Below, in pieces: positions 31,036 to 40,456 of a stretch of 49,062 bases of DNA. The notes beneath the pieces were generated by a model. The model was not told the DNA's origin and did not search any database. It saw only the letters and a program-made list of their open reading frames with translations. The first letter of the stretch is position 1. Each line of letters starts with the position of its first letter. Both the position numbers and the translations under genes were made by a program. Source of the DNA: Burkholderiales bacterium Ga0077544 (lineage in GTDB: Bacteria > Pseudomonadota > Gammaproteobacteria > Burkholderiales > Burkholderiaceae_D); the NCBI GenBank assembly GCA_001464355.1, contig LNEU01000024.1:1-49062 (forward strand). The letters are read 5' to 3'.

Positions 31036-31533
31036 ATGAGCGCTTTTGTAATCGATGCCTTCGAGTTCAGTCGGCTTAAAGAGCGACGCGAAGGCGATGT
31101 TTCTATCGCCGATATGGCAAGACTTTCTGCCGAGTCCGTGAATAAATCGGCATCCTTGCGTTGGAGTTTGCAGGGTGGCGCAGACTCACTGAATCATCCG
31201 CAATTGATTCTGTCTGTTTCAGGCACGATTGAGTTGATGTGCCAGCGCTGCATGACGCCACTGAAGTTTGCGGTTGAGTCAGAGTCTATATTGATTCTCG
31301 CCAAAACCGATGAGCGTGCAGATGGAATCGACGCTTTGCTGGCAGATGACACGGTTGACGTCATCGTCGCCTCGAAGACAATGAATATCATGGAGCTGAT
31401 TGAAGATGAGGCTTTGCTGGCGATACCGCTGGCTCCCAAGCATGATGTCTGTCCGGATAATGCAGCACTGAATGATTTAATGGGTACAAAGAAAGCATCG
31501 CCTTTCGCTGTGCTTAAAGACTTGAAGCAGTAG
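31036..31533 (+). CDS. yceD: YceD family protein (DUF177), large subunit rRNA accumulation protein
   Basis: 165 aa. N-terminal FVIDAFEFSRLKERREGDVS and the central GTIELMCQRCMTPLKFAVES with a CxxC pair are family features, followed by the acidic DEALLAIPLAPKHDVC and C-terminal SPFAVLKDLKQ. YceD is linked to 23S rRNA accumulation in E. coli and plants. It lies directly upstream of rpmF, with divergent maf, as in most proteobacteria. Confidence 0.93.
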   Translation: MSAFVIDAFEFSRLKERREGDVSIADMARLSAESVNKSASLRWSLQGGADSLNHPQLILSVSGTIELMCQRCMTPLKFAVESESILILAKTDERADGIDALLADDTVDVIVASKTMNIMELIEDEALLAIPLAPKHDVCPDNAALNDLMGTKKASPFAVLKDLKQ

Positions 31534-31589
31534 ATTTTTGCGGTCGCTATAGTAAGAGCGGGCGGTTCGTAATTGTGTAGTAAAGATTG

Positions 31590-31616
31590 TCGGTTTGCGG
31601 TGAGTTTGCAAACCGA
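31590..31616 (+). other. Hairpin in the rpmF leader
   Basis: TCGGTTTGC (31590-31598), 9-nt loop, GCAAACCGA (31608-31616): perfect 9-bp stem about 40 nt before the rpmF start, without a following U-run. It could be a protein-binding site, for example for autoregulation, but that is a guess. Confidence 0.5.
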
Positions 31617-31655
31617 ATGTGTTAGAATTTTAGAACTTAAGGTTTAGGAGTTATC

Positions 31656-31838
31656 ATGGCTGTTCAGCAAAATAAAAAGACACCGTCGAAACGCGGTATG
31701 CATCGTTCGCACGACTTCCTGGTTGCTCCGCAACTGAGCGTTGAGCAAACCACGGGTGAAACGCATCTGCGTCACCACATCAGCCCAAACGGCTTTTACC
31801 GTGGTCGTAAAGTACTGAAAACCAAAAACGACGAATAA
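31656..31838 (+). CDS. rpmF: 50S ribosomal protein L32
   Basis: 60 aa. [20 protein letters not shown] and the C-terminus [15 protein letters not shown] are diagnostic. AGGAG lies 6 nt upstream. The four cysteines of the zinc-binding L32 forms are absent, so this is the zinc-free (C-minus) type. It sits between yceD and plsX as usual. Confidence 0.98.
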   Translation: MAVQQNKKTPSKRGMHRSHDFLVAPQLSVEQTTGETHLRHHISPNGFYRGRKVLKTKNDE

Positions 31839-31864
31839 TTTGTTTGTCGTTCAGGCGAAGAAAG

Positions 31865-31898
31865 CGGCGCGATGAGTGTAAACTTTGCGCCGTTTTTT
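31865..31898 (+). terminator. Terminator-like hairpin between rpmF and plsX
   Basis: CGGCGC (31865-31870), 16-nt loop, GCGCCG (31887-31892) followed by TTTTTT. It may end or attenuate the yceD-rpmF transcript before the fatty-acid genes. Confidence 0.65.
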
Positions 31899-31985
31899 CA
31901 TGTGCCAAGACAGCACAGTGCGTCATTTTGAATCAAGCCAAGTTTGGCCCATAATTGTGGCTAGAGTGAGGCACGAGTCAAACCA

Positions 31986-33077
31986 ATGACAATAAAAATA
32001 TCCATAGACTGCATGGGTGGCGATCACGGCCCGGCAGTTACTATTCCCGCCGCCATTTCGTTTGTCGAAAGCGAGCCAGACGCCGAGCTGATTTTAGTCG
32101 GGCTGGAAGATCAGCTTTTGGCCGAACTAAAAAAACACAAGGCAAGCGAGCATCCGCGTCTGTCGGTCGTTAACGCGACTGAAGTTGTAACGATGGATGA
32201 TTCGCTGGAAGTTGCATTGCGCCGCAAGAAGGACTCTTCTATGCGCGTGGCAATCAATCTCGTCAAGCAAGGGCAGGCCGACGCTTGCGTGTCAGCTGGC
32301 AATACGGGCGCGCTGATGGCGATTTCTCGTTACGTGCTCAAGACGATTCCTGGTGTTGACAGGCCTGCGATCTGCAGCATTCTCCCCAATCAAAAAGACG
32401 GTCCTACCTATATGCTCGATCTCGGCGCCAATGTCGATTGCGAGCCGCAGCATTTGCATCAATTTGCGTTGATGGGTTCTGCGTTAGTATCCGCGATGGA
32501 AGGCAAGCCGAAACCAACGGTTGGTTTGTTGAACGTCGGCGAAGAAGATATCAAGGGTAATGACATCGTCAAGCAGACGGCTGTATTGCTGCGCGCGGAT
32601 CATGAACGTGGCACCTTGAATTTCTACGGGAATGTCGAAGGTAACGATATCTTTAAAGGCACAACGGACATCGTCGTCTGTGATGGCTTTGTCGGTAACG
32701 TGACTTTGAAGGCGTCGGAAGGTCTGGGGCGTTTTGTGAAAAGCGTGTTGACGACCGAATTCAAGCGGACTCCACTGACGATGCTGGGTGCACTGATTGC
32801 ACGTCCTGCATTGAAAGCAATTTCACAACGTTTGAATCCTTCCCGCTACAATGGCGGCAGCCTGCTGGGACTACGCGGTTTGGTATTTAAAAGCCATGGC
32901 GGAGCGGATGCATACGGTTATCAATGGGCGATCAAACGCGCTTTTGATGCAGCCAAATATGATGTGTTGGCGCGTATCTCGACAAAAATCGCTGATCTGA
33001 TGCCGCAATCGGCATTGACGCCGCTCTCCGAAAATCCAGTTACTGCAACAGAAACAATAGAACAGAAAACCGCATGA
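31986..33077 (+). CDS. plsX: Phosphate acyltransferase PlsX
   Basis: 363 aa. Transfers acyl groups from acyl-ACP to phosphate, feeding phospholipid synthesis. N-terminal [20 protein letters not shown] and [20 protein letters not shown], then [25 protein letters not shown] and [16 protein letters not shown] are typical family segments. It overlaps fabH by 4 bp (ATGA), so the two are translationally coupled. First gene of the fab cluster. Confidence 0.97.
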   Translation: MTIKISIDCMGGDHGPAVTIPAAISFVESEPDAELILVGLEDQLLAELKKHKASEHPRLSVVNATEVVTMDDSLEVALRRKKDSSMRVAINLVKQGQADACVSAGNTGALMAISRYVLKTIPGVDRPAICSILPNQKDGPTYMLDLGANVDCEPQHLHQFALMGSALVSAMEGKPKPTVGLLNVGEEDIKGNDIVKQTAVLLRADHERGTLNFYGNVEGNDIFKGTTDIVVCDGFVGNVTLKASEGLGRFVKSVLTTEFKRTPLTMLGALIARPALKAISQRLNPSRYNGGSLLGLRGLVFKSHGGADAYGYQWAIKRAFDAAKYDVLARISTKIADLMPQSALTPLSENPVTATETIEQKTA

Positions 33078-34060
33078 CTCTCTATAGCAAAATTATCGGT
33101 ACGGGCAGCTTTTTGCCGCCTAACCGCGTGACGAATCAGGATTTAATAGAGCGGCTTGCTCTTGATGGTATCGAAACATCTGATGAATGGATTGTTTCTC
33201 GCAGCGGCATTTCTGTACGTCATTACGCGGACACGAATATGCAGTCTAGCGATCTGGCGGTTGAGTCTGCAAAACGTGCGCTGGATATGGCGCAAGTGGC
33301 GGCTAACGATATCGACCTGATCATTTTGGCGACTTCGACTCCTGATTTTTTCGGTGGTTTCCCAAGTACTGCATGCGTAGTGCAACGCAAATTGGGTATC
33401 ACAAATGGATGCGCCGCCGTCGATGTACAGGCAGTGTGCAGCGGCTTTGTATATGCCCTCGCAACAGCGGATAAATTTATCAAGTCGGGTTCGCACAAAA
33501 ATGTTTTGGTGATTGGCGCTGAAGTGTTTTCGCGCATCATTGATTTCAAGGATAGAACGACTTGCGTGCTGTTCGGCGACGGTTCCGGTGCGGTCGTGAT
33601 GACGGCGTCCGAAGAGCCAGGCATCCTGGCGACTGCGCTGCATGCAGACGGCAGCTATGGCGATATTCTTTGCGGGCCTGGCAGAATCAGCAATGGCGTG
33701 CTGGAAGGCAGTGCCTTCATGTATATGGATGGTCAGGCTGTGTTCAAATTGGCTATCGGCTTGCTGGACAAAGTCGCTAATGAAGCTTTGCAACTTGCAA
33801 ATATGGATGCATCCGAAGTTGACTGGATCGTCCCGCACCAAGCGAATATTCGCATCATGCAAGGGACCGCGAAAAAACTGGGCCTCAGCATGGATAAAAT
33901 GATTGTGACGGTTGATCAGCATGGCAATACATCTGCTGCATCGATTCCACTGGCGCTGGACGTTGGCGTGCGCGATGGTCGCATCAAGCCGGGTCAAAAC
34001 GTCATGATGGAGGGCGTGGGCGGTGGCTTTACTTGGGGTGCTGTGCTGGCACGCATGTAA
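33074..34060 (+). CDS. fabH: Beta-ketoacyl-ACP synthase III
   Basis: 328 aa. Starts fatty-acid synthesis by condensing acetyl-CoA with malonyl-ACP. Catalytic Cys122 ([13 protein letters not shown]), His255 ([10 protein letters not shown]) and Asn285 (QHGNTSAAS) are all present with normal spacing. Its ATG overlaps the plsX stop. The downstream gene fabD starts 49 bp later. Length is standard. Confidence 0.97.
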   Translation: MTLYSKIIGTGSFLPPNRVTNQDLIERLALDGIETSDEWIVSRSGISVRHYADTNMQSSDLAVESAKRALDMAQVAANDIDLIILATSTPDFFGGFPSTACVVQRKLGITNGCAAVDVQAVCSGFVYALATADKFIKSGSHKNVLVIGAEVFSRIIDFKDRTTCVLFGDGSGAVVMTASEEPGILATALHADGSYGDILCGPGRISNGVLEGSAFMYMDGQAVFKLAIGLLDKVANEALQLANMDASEVDWIVPHQANIRIMQGTAKKLGLSMDKMIVTVDQHGNTSAASIPLALDVGVRDGRIKPGQNVMMEGVGGGFTWGAVLARM

Positions 34061-34109
34061 TAATTCTGTCTTCGCGTCAATCTGTTGATCATTCAAACTA
34101 AAAAATAAT

Positions 34110-35042
34110 ATGAGCAAATTCGCATTCGTTTTTCCGGGACAAGGTTCACAAGCGATCGGTATGTTGAACGGCTTTGCCGATAACGCGGTGGTGCAACAAA
34201 CGCTGGCAGAAGCATCCGACGCTTTGCAGTTCGATCTGGCCAAGCTGATTGCAGATGGCCCTAAAGAAGAACTCGATCTGACCACCAACACCCAGCCCGT
34301 GATGCTGACAGCGGCAGTGGCAATGTATCGTGCATGGATTGCCGCTGGCGGTAAAACACCGACGCTGGTCGCGGGTCATAGTTTGGGCGAATATTCGGCG
34401 CTGGTAGCTGCCGGGGTTATTCCATTCAAGGACGCTGTTCCATTGGTGCGTTTCCGCGCCAAGGCAATGCAGGAAGCAGTTCCAGTCGGTCAAGGCGGCA
34501 TGGCCGCGATACTTGGTTTGTCGGATGCCGACGTGCTTGCAGTATGTGCAGAAGCAGCGCAAGGCGATGTGGTCGAAGCAGTTAACTTCAACGCGCCGGC
34601 ACAAGTCGTGATTGCCGGACACAAAGCAGCGATTGAACGCGCTTGCGAGATTGCAAAAGCCAAAGGTGCGAAGCGCGCATTAGTGCTTGCCGTCTCTGCA
34701 CCTTTCCATTCTTCTCTTTTGAAACCTGCATCAGATCGCCTGCGTGAATATTTGGCTGGAGTGACTTTCAGTGCGCCGCAAATTCCATTGATCAATAACG
34801 TCGATGTCGCGATTGTCAGCGATGTAGATGGCATCAAGGATGCGCTGGTGCGTCAAGCTGCGAACCCGGTTCGTTGGGTTGAGTCAGTACAAAAAATGGC
34901 TGCTGAAGGCGTGACGGATGTGGTTGAATGCGGTCCTGGCAAAGTACTGGCCGGTTTGACTAAACGTATCGATGGCGAACTCACGGGTCACGCGATTGTC
35001 GATCAAGCGTCGCTGGACGCTGTCTTGGAGCTTTTGAAATAA
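34110..35042 (+). CDS. fabD: Malonyl-CoA:ACP transacylase
   Basis: 310 aa. Loads malonate onto ACP. Nucleophile Ser91 in GHSLGEYSALVA, partner His198 (SAPFHSSLL), N-terminal FPGQGSQ and the Arg in VRFRAKAMQEAVP. VVECGPGKVLAGLTKRI ends the family core. It shares one base with fabG (TAATG), so the two are coupled. Confidence 0.97.
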   Translation: MSKFAFVFPGQGSQAIGMLNGFADNAVVQQTLAEASDALQFDLAKLIADGPKEELDLTTNTQPVMLTAAVAMYRAWIAAGGKTPTLVAGHSLGEYSALVAAGVIPFKDAVPLVRFRAKAMQEAVPVGQGGMAAILGLSDADVLAVCAEAAQGDVVEAVNFNAPAQVVIAGHKAAIERACEIAKAKGAKRALVLAVSAPFHSSLLKPASDRLREYLAGVTFSAPQIPLINNVDVAIVSDVDGIKDALVRQAANPVRWVESVQKMAAEGVTDVVECGPGKVLAGLTKRIDGELTGHAIVDQASLDAVLELLK

Positions 35043-35788
35043 TGACTACAGTTGATTTGACGGGCCAAGTGGCCCTGGTAACCGGCGCATCGCGCGGTAT
35101 CGGACGTGCAATTGCAGTTTCATTGGCAAAGCAGGGCGCTAAAGTAATCGGTACCGCAACGTCGGAAGCTGGCGCTGCAGCGATTTCGGAATATCTGGCT
35201 GAAAGTGGTAAGGGTGTAGTGCTGGACGTCAATGACGCAGCGCGTTCGGTAGCCTTGATAGATGAAATCCAAAAGGAATTCGGTATCGCTGTCACCATCC
35301 TCGTCAACAATGCAGGCATTACGCAAGATCAATTGGCCATGCGCATGAAGGATGAGGAATGGGATAGCGTGATCGCCACCAATCTGACATCAGTAGGCCG
35401 TTTATCGCGCGCTGTTTTGCGCGGCATGATGAAGGCTAAACACGGCCGCATCATTAATATTACTTCGGTTGTGGGTTCTGCCGGTAATGCCGGGCAAATG
35501 AATTATGCTGCTGCCAAGGCAGGCGTGGCTGGCATGAGTCGCGCGCTGGCCCGCGAAATTGGTAGTCGCAACATTACTGTTAATTGTGTGGCGCCTGGTT
35601 TTATCGATACCGATATGACCAAAACGCTGAGCGAGCAACAAATTACTGCCTTGCTGCAACAGGTTCCATTGGGCCGTTTGGGTGTGCCGGAAGACATCGC
35701 TTCAGCGGTCAGCTTTCTCGCATCACCACAAGCGAGTTACATTACGGGAACCACCCTACATGTCAACGGCGGTATGTACATGAGTTAA
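35042..35788 (+). CDS. fabG: 3-oxoacyl-ACP reductase
   Basis: 248 aa short-chain dehydrogenase. NADPH-binding GASRGIGRAIA (about 15-25), NNAG at 89-92, catalytic Ser142, Tyr155 and Lys159 (NYAAAKAG). C-terminal SYITGTTLHVNGGMYMS matches FabG exactly in style. It reduces beta-ketoacyl-ACP to hydroxyacyl-ACP. It overlaps fabD by one base. Confidence 0.97.
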   Translation: MTTVDLTGQVALVTGASRGIGRAIAVSLAKQGAKVIGTATSEAGAAAISEYLAESGKGVVLDVNDAARSVALIDEIQKEFGIAVTILVNNAGITQDQLAMRMKDEEWDSVIATNLTSVGRLSRAVLRGMMKAKHGRIINITSVVGSAGNAGQMNYAAAKAGVAGMSRALAREIGSRNITVNCVAPGFIDTDMTKTLSEQQITALLQQVPLGRLGVPEDIASAVSFLASPQASYITGTTLHVNGGMYMS

Positions 35789-35870
35789 AGTTGTAAATAG
35801 GTATTTTTAGCGGAAGTTTCAAGTTTCTTGACTACAAAAGCTAAAAGTGAATTTTCGGTGCGCAAATCTG

Positions 35871-35876
35871 CTAAAA
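35871..35876 (+). promoter_or_regulatory. Possible acpP -10 element inside an inverted repeat
   Basis: TAAAAT lies between GTGCGC and GCGCAC, which are inverted copies. acpP is usually expressed far more than its neighbours and often has its own promoter. The -35 match is weak, so this is tentative. Confidence 0.3.
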
Positions 35877-35914
35877 TGCGCGCACTTTCTGTAACCACTC
35901 ATTGGAGTTAAAAC

Positions 35915-36157
35915 ATGTCGGATATCGAACAACGCGTTAAGAAAATCGTCGCTGAACAACTGGGCGTCGCCGAAGCAGACATCAAAATCGAATCGTCGTT
36001 TGTTGACGATCTGGGCGCTGATTCGCTGGACACCGTTGAACTCGTGATGGCGCTCGAAGACGAATTCGAAATGGAAATCCCTGACGAACAAGCTGAGAAA
36101 ATCACTACTGTGCAACAGGCGATTGACTACGCCAAGGCACACGTCAAAGCAGCCTAA
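35915..36157 (+). CDS. acpP: Acyl carrier protein
   Basis: 80 aa. The phosphopantetheine attachment Ser37 sits in [20 protein letters not shown]. The protein is acidic and helical, N-terminus [18 protein letters not shown]. It carries growing acyl chains. Ribosome site GGAG is 9 nt upstream; a promoter candidate lies just before. The gene lies between fabG and fabF as in E. coli. Confidence 0.98.
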   Translation: MSDIEQRVKKIVAEQLGVAEADIKIESSFVDDLGADSLDTVELVMALEDEFEMEIPDEQAEKITTVQQAIDYAKAHVKAA

Positions 36158-36186
36158 GTTTTGTTGAACGACTCCAGGAGAATTGC

Positions 36187-37428
36187 TTGAGCCGCTCTAG
36201 TAACCGTCGTGTCGTCGTCACTGGTCTTGGTTGTGTTTCTCCCGTTGGTAACACTGTTGCTGATGCATGGAATGCCATTCTTGCTGGTCAATCCGGCATA
36301 GCAACCATTACCAAGTTTGATGCGACCCCCTTCAGCACGCACTTTGCTGGAGAAGTAAAAAACTTCAATATCGAGGATTACATTCCCGGTAAAGAAGCGC
36401 GTCACATGGATACCTTTATCCATTACGGCGTGGCAGCGGGCATGCAAGCCTGGCAGGATAGTGGACTGGTTGTCACCGAAGAAAATGCCGAGCGTATCGG
36501 TGTGATCGTCGGCTCCGGTATCGGTGGTTTGCCGCTGATCGAAAACACGCATGCTGAACTGGTGAATCGCGGCCCGCGCCGCATCAGCCCGTTCTTTGTG
36601 CCAGCTTCGATCATCAACATGATTTCCGGTCATCTTTCGATCATTTATGGTCTGAAAGGTCCGAATCTGGCAATCGTGACTGCATGTACTACCGGTTTGC
36701 ATTCGATCGGCGCTGCCGGCCGCATGATTGAATACGGTGATGCGGACGTGATGATTGCAGGCGGTGCGGAATCGACTGTTTCGCCATTGGGCTTGGGCGG
36801 TTTCGCCTCGGCGCGTGCTTTGTCTTCGCGTAATGATGATCCGGCAACGGCTTCTCGTCCGTGGGATAAGGATCGCGATGGTTTTGTACTTGGTGAAGGT
36901 GCCGGCGTCATGGTGCTGGAAGAGTATGAACATGCCAAGGCACGTGGTGCGAAAATCTATGCAGAGTTGCTTGGTTTCGGTATGAGTGGCGACGCTTACC
37001 ACATCACCGCTCCAAATATGGATGGTCCTCGCCGCAGTATGGTCAACGCCTTGAAGAGCGCAGAAATCTCCGCCGATCAAGTGCAATACCTGAATGCGCA
37101 TGGCACTTCGACACCGCTAGGCGATAAAAACGAAACAGATGCAGTGAAAGCCGCATTTGGAGCGCATGCGAAAAAGTTGACTGTGAACTCGACCAAGTCG
37201 ATGACCGGTCATTTGCTTGGCGGTGCGGGTGGTCTGGAGTCGGTGTTTACCGTTCTGGCTTTACATCATCAAATTTCGCCGCCGACTATCAATATCTTTA
37301 ATCAGGATCCCGAATGCGATCTTGATTACTGTGCCAATACGGCACGCGAGATGCCGATTCAGTACGCCATGAAGAATAACTTCGGTTTTGGCGGTACAAA
37401 CGGTACCCTGGTTTTTGGTAAAGCCTGA
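36187..37428 (+). CDS. fabF: Beta-ketoacyl-ACP synthase II
   Basis: 413 aa elongating condensing enzyme. Catalytic Cys167 ([10 protein letters not shown]), His305 ([11 protein letters not shown]) and His342 ([11 protein letters not shown]). The start is TTG 36187 because AGGAG lies 6 nt upstream and the N-terminus [20 protein letters not shown] is family-like; no ATG or GTG is near. A terminator follows, closing the fab cluster before the envelope-stress genes. Confidence 0.96.
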   Translation: MSRSSNRRVVVTGLGCVSPVGNTVADAWNAILAGQSGIATITKFDATPFSTHFAGEVKNFNIEDYIPGKEARHMDTFIHYGVAAGMQAWQDSGLVVTEENAERIGVIVGSGIGGLPLIENTHAELVNRGPRRISPFFVPASIINMISGHLSIIYGLKGPNLAIVTACTTGLHSIGAAGRMIEYGDADVMIAGGAESTVSPLGLGGFASARALSSRNDDPATASRPWDKDRDGFVLGEGAGVMVLEEYEHAKARGAKIYAELLGFGMSGDAYHITAPNMDGPRRSMVNALKSAEISADQVQYLNAHGTSTPLGDKNETDAVKAAFGAHAKKLTVNSTKSMTGHLLGGAGGLESVFTVLALHHQISPPTINIFNQDPECDLDYCANTAREMPIQYAMKNNFGFGGTNGTLVFGKA

Positions 37429-37432
37429 TAAG

Positions 37433-37467
37433 AATCCGGTCACCTTCACAGGTTGACCGGATTTTTT
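37433..37467 (+). terminator. Intrinsic terminator after fabF
   Basis: AATCCGGTCA (37433-37442), 11-nt loop, TGACCGGATT (37454-37463) and TTTT. Perfect 10-bp stem 5 bp after the stop. Confidence 0.88.
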
Positions 37468-37480
37468 ACTTCACTCCCCA

Positions 37481-37981
37481 ATGTCTATCGCGGTCTCTGC
37501 CGTGATTAAACCATCCAGAATATTACTATCTCTGGTTGGCGGGATGAGTGTGATTTTGTTGGGAGTTGCCGGCATTGTCGCGACGGGCATTGTTGGCAAT
37601 TTACCGCTTCTTGCAAGCATTGTTGTTGCAGTGATATGCACTATAGTGGCGATCGTTGTGTTTTCTCGGGCAGTCTTGCGCAGAACGACATATGTAATTC
37701 ATATCTCGGGATCAGGCCAGATTCGGTTGAGTACTGAGAAAAGAAATCAACATGGATTTGTCGATGCAACAGCGGATGGTGAGCTTGTACGTTTGTTGCC
37801 GGTATCGACAATTTGGCCAAGTTTGCTACTCTTACATTTGCAGAATGAGCGGCAGCAAACTGCGGTTCTGAAGATTTTGCCGGATGCTGTTTCCGCAGAC
37901 AGCTTCAGAGCTTTGCTGGTGGCTTGTCGTTGGATCGTATTGCGCCAGGTGGACTCAATTAAGTCCGATATTCGGCATTAA
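37481..37981 (+). CDS. Small inner-membrane protein of the YgfX-like position, 166 aa
   Basis: Two hydrophobic helices (about 13-38 and 44-63: SRILLSLVGGMSVILLGVAG and LLASIVVAVICTIVAIVVFS), then a soluble tail with RRTTYVIHISGSGQIRLSTE and DSFRALLVACRWIVLRQVD. The two-helix plus beta-rich tail layout and location between fabF and rpoE resemble the YgfX-like proteins found beside rpoE in other betaproteobacteria; similarity is structural, not proven. No clear ribosome site. It starts only 14 bp after the fabF terminator. Confidence 0.65.
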   Translation: MSIAVSAVIKPSRILLSLVGGMSVILLGVAGIVATGIVGNLPLLASIVVAVICTIVAIVVFSRAVLRRTTYVIHISGSGQIRLSTEKRNQHGFVDATADGELVRLLPVSTIWPSLLLLHLQNERQQTAVLKILPDAVSADSFRALLVACRWIVLRQVDSIKSDIRH

Positions 37982-37997
37982 GCCAAGAATTAATTCT

Positions 37998-38030
37998 GGA
38001 ACTTTTGAACCAATCATGTTTCGCTCAGTC
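37998..38030 (+). promoter_or_regulatory. Candidate sigmaE autoregulated promoter of rpoE
   Basis: GGAACTT (37998-38004) is the conserved sigmaE -35 element. Possible -10 elements with TC cores are TCGCTC at 38021-38026 (16-nt spacer) or TCAGTC at 38025-38030 (20-nt spacer). The start codon is at 38078. rpoE genes commonly have such a site; the -10 here is imperfect. Confidence 0.45.
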
Positions 38031-38077
38031 AATAGTGCGAACCGCGTGCGTGTTGCAGAATAACAAGGGAATCGGGA

Positions 38078-38680
38078 TTGACGACAGAACGCGAAATTGA
38101 TCAGCTACTTGTCGAACGTGTACAACGTGGCGACAAAAAAGCTTTCGAGCTGTTAGTGATCAAATACCAACGGAAATTGATGCGACTGGTGTCGCGGCTT
38201 GTCCGCGACCAGGCTGAGGCCGAAGACGTGGTGCAGGAAGCGTTCATCAAGGCGTATCGTGCATTGCCGCAATTTCGCGGCGATTCGGCGTTTTACACTT
38301 GGCTTTATCGCATCGGAATCAACACCGCAAAAAATTATCTGGTGACACAAGGCCGTCGTGCACCGACATCAACAGAAGCAGATGTCGAAGAAGCAGAAAC
38401 TTTTGACGACGGAGAGCGCCTAAGAGATATCAACACGCCAGAATCGTTATTGGCGACCAAGCAAATCGCGCAGACTTTGAATGTGGCGATGGATGAGTTG
38501 CCGGAAGAGTTGCGTATGGCAATTACATTGCGTGAGATCGAAGGATTGAGTTACGACGAGATTGCTGAGTCGATGGGTTGCCCTATCGGTACCGTGCGTA
38601 GCCGGATATTCAGGGCGCGCGAGGCGATCTCAGAAAAATTAAGGCCGCTATTGGATACGGCACTCGATAAACGTTGGTGA
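38078..38680 (+). CDS. rpoE: RNA polymerase sigma factor sigmaE (ECF)
   Basis: 200 aa ECF sigma factor for envelope stress. Region 2: VERVQRGDKKAFELLVIKYQ, LVRDQAEAEDVVQEAFIKAY, RGDSAFYTWLYRIGINTAKN. Region 4: PEELRMAITLREIEGLSYDE, then ESMGCPIGTVRSRIFRARE. The start is TTG 38078 (TTG ACG ACA GAA), with AAGGGA upstream; no suitable ATG. Followed by rseA, rseB and mucD. Confidence 0.96.
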   Translation: MTTEREIDQLLVERVQRGDKKAFELLVIKYQRKLMRLVSRLVRDQAEAEDVVQEAFIKAYRALPQFRGDSAFYTWLYRIGINTAKNYLVTQGRRAPTSTEADVEEAETFDDGERLRDINTPESLLATKQIAQTLNVAMDELPEELRMAITLREIEGLSYDEIAESMGCPIGTVRSRIFRAREAISEKLRPLLDTALDKRW

Positions 38681-38746
38681 AAAATAAATAAAGAAGCACT
38701 TTTTGCTGCAAATATAGGGGTAGGCCTTAATTTTTACGAGGTAGTG

Positions 38747-39319
38747 ATGAATACGACGAATATGACGCGTGAACAGATTTCCGCTTTTGCTGACAACGAA
38801 TTGCCCGATGGGCATTTCGATGTCACCTTGGCAGCCTTACGTCAGCAAGAAGGACGTGATGCATGGAATCTTTATCATCAAATCGGTGACGCTTTGCGTT
38901 CGGACGATTTGAATACGCAAGTAAATACTGGTTTGACCTCCCGTATATTTGCCAGTCTGGATGCTGAGCCGACTATTATGGTGGCAGCAGCGCAGCGCGT
39001 ACAGGTTACCAAGCATGATACGTTCAAGCGTTTTGCCATGCCGGGTATGGCGGCCGCAGCGGTCGCGGTTGCTGCGTTCCTGACATTGCCGCAGATGATG
39101 ACAACCCAAAATGCACCTGTGATCGCATCTAACCCTGCACCTATCGTGCTGGCTTCTGCTGAACCCGAAAAAGTGACGGTTTCCAGTCAGGACGGCGATG
39201 TCTTGCGCGATCCTCGCATTGATGAATATCTGTTGGCGCATCAGCGCTTTTCACCTTCAGTCTACAGCACGGCACAATATGCACGTTCAGCGACGTTTGC
39301 TGTTGACTCTGACAAATAA
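38747..39319 (+). CDS. rseA: Anti-sigmaE factor RseA/MucA-like
   Basis: 190 aa. N-terminal cytoplasmic anti-sigma domain (MTREQISAFADNELPDGHFD, then GRDAWNLYHQIGDALRSDD), a single membrane helix at about 102-118 (FAMPGMAAAAVAVAAFLTL region), and a periplasmic C-terminus. It holds RpoE inactive and is degraded on envelope stress. Start ATG 38747 with GAGG 5 nt upstream (a GTG one codon earlier is possible). Five bp before rseB. Confidence 0.9.
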   Translation: MNTTNMTREQISAFADNELPDGHFDVTLAALRQQEGRDAWNLYHQIGDALRSDDLNTQVNTGLTSRIFASLDAEPTIMVAAAQRVQVTKHDTFKRFAMPGMAAAAVAVAAFLTLPQMMTTQNAPVIASNPAPIVLASAEPEKVTVSSQDGDVLRDPRIDEYLLAHQRFSPSVYSTAQYARSATFAVDSDK

Positions 39320-39324
39320 TTGAC

Positions 39325-40356
39325 ATGCGGCAGACCTTCGGAATTTTAAAGTTCGTCTTTCTTTTCTCCAGCGTCCTTGTGTATTCTGCAAATGTAGCTG
39401 CTCGTGCAGAAAGTGTTGAGCCATCAACGGCTCAACACGATACACAAGTCTGGTTGAAAAAAATCCAGTCTTCGGCGCAGAAGCTGAATTACTCTGGCAC
39501 CTTTGTTTATCAACAAGGAAGTCAGGTTCGCACTTCGCGCATTACGCATATTCTGAATGGCAAGAATGAGGTCGAGAAACTAGAAATTCTCGACGGCAAA
39601 CCGCGTGAATACATACGCAACAATGAAGAGATTGTCTGCTACGTCCCTGAAAGCAAATCGATACGCATAGAAAAGCGTGTCACACAGGATGTGTTTCCGG
39701 CGATTCTGGGTGCCAATCCGACTGAACTGGCGGAGCATTACAATTTGAAGATGGGCGAGACCGGTCGTGTTGCCGGCTTCGATTGCCAAGCCATCATTCT
39801 GGAGCCGAAAGACAAACTGCGTTACGGTTACAAATTGTGGGCGGAGAAATCAACCGGCCTTTTGTTGAAAGCACAAACGCTGAATGAAAAAAGTTCCGTT
39901 GTCGAGCAAATCGCTTTTACGCAATTGGTCATTGGCCATATCGATGCCAGTCGTGTAAAGCCCAGCGTCAAGAATACGCAAGGGTGGCGGGTAGAAAACG
40001 CAGTCATGAGCGAGGCGAATCTCTCTGCTTGGTCAGTCAAGGCGATGCCAGCGGGTTTCAAGAAGGTGCGTGAAATGAAGCGCCTGATAACTGATACGCC
40101 AGCAAGCGCGACAGCAGAAAATGCGTCGTCCACTCAGCGCGAAGTATCGCAAATTGTGTACTCTGATGGTTTGGCTGCAATCTCGGTATTTATCGAGCCC
40201 GCTTCGCAAAGTCGTACTGAAGGTTCAATGCAGCAAGGTGCGATGAATATTGTCGGCAAGCGACATGGCGATTACTGGTTGACTGTTGTCGGCGAAGTGC
40301 CAGCCGCTGCAATCAGGCAGGTTGCCAATTCGATTGAATTGAAAATTCAGCCTTAA
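39325..40356 (+). CDS. rseB: Sigma-E regulatory protein RseB/MucB
   Basis: 343 aa periplasmic protein that shields RseA from DegS. Signal peptide FGILKFVFLFSSVLVYSANV, cleavage after about AARA. Mature part starts with KIQSSAQKLNYSGTFVYQQG, and includes the family segments EKLEILDGKPREYIRNNEEI, YGYKLWAEKSTGLLLKAQTL and, near the C-terminus, YSDGLAAISVFIEP. The two-lobe lipid-binding fold is predicted from the family. In operon with rseA and mucD. Confidence 0.93.
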   Translation: MRQTFGILKFVFLFSSVLVYSANVAARAESVEPSTAQHDTQVWLKKIQSSAQKLNYSGTFVYQQGSQVRTSRITHILNGKNEVEKLEILDGKPREYIRNNEEIVCYVPESKSIRIEKRVTQDVFPAILGANPTELAEHYNLKMGETGRVAGFDCQAIILEPKDKLRYGYKLWAEKSTGLLLKAQTLNEKSSVVEQIAFTQLVIGHIDASRVKPSVKNTQGWRVENAVMSEANLSAWSVKAMPAGFKKVREMKRLITDTPASATAENASSTQREVSQIVYSDGLAAISVFIEPASQSRTEGSMQQGAMNIVGKRHGDYWLTVVGEVPAAAIRQVANSIELKIQP

Positions 40357-40456
40357 TCTCAAATTTCTTCATCGATTCCTGTCTTACCTAGCATTGGCTA
40401 GTACTAATTCGCTATCAGATTCTTAACCCGATCCATAATCAGGCTTTTGTGAGTTT

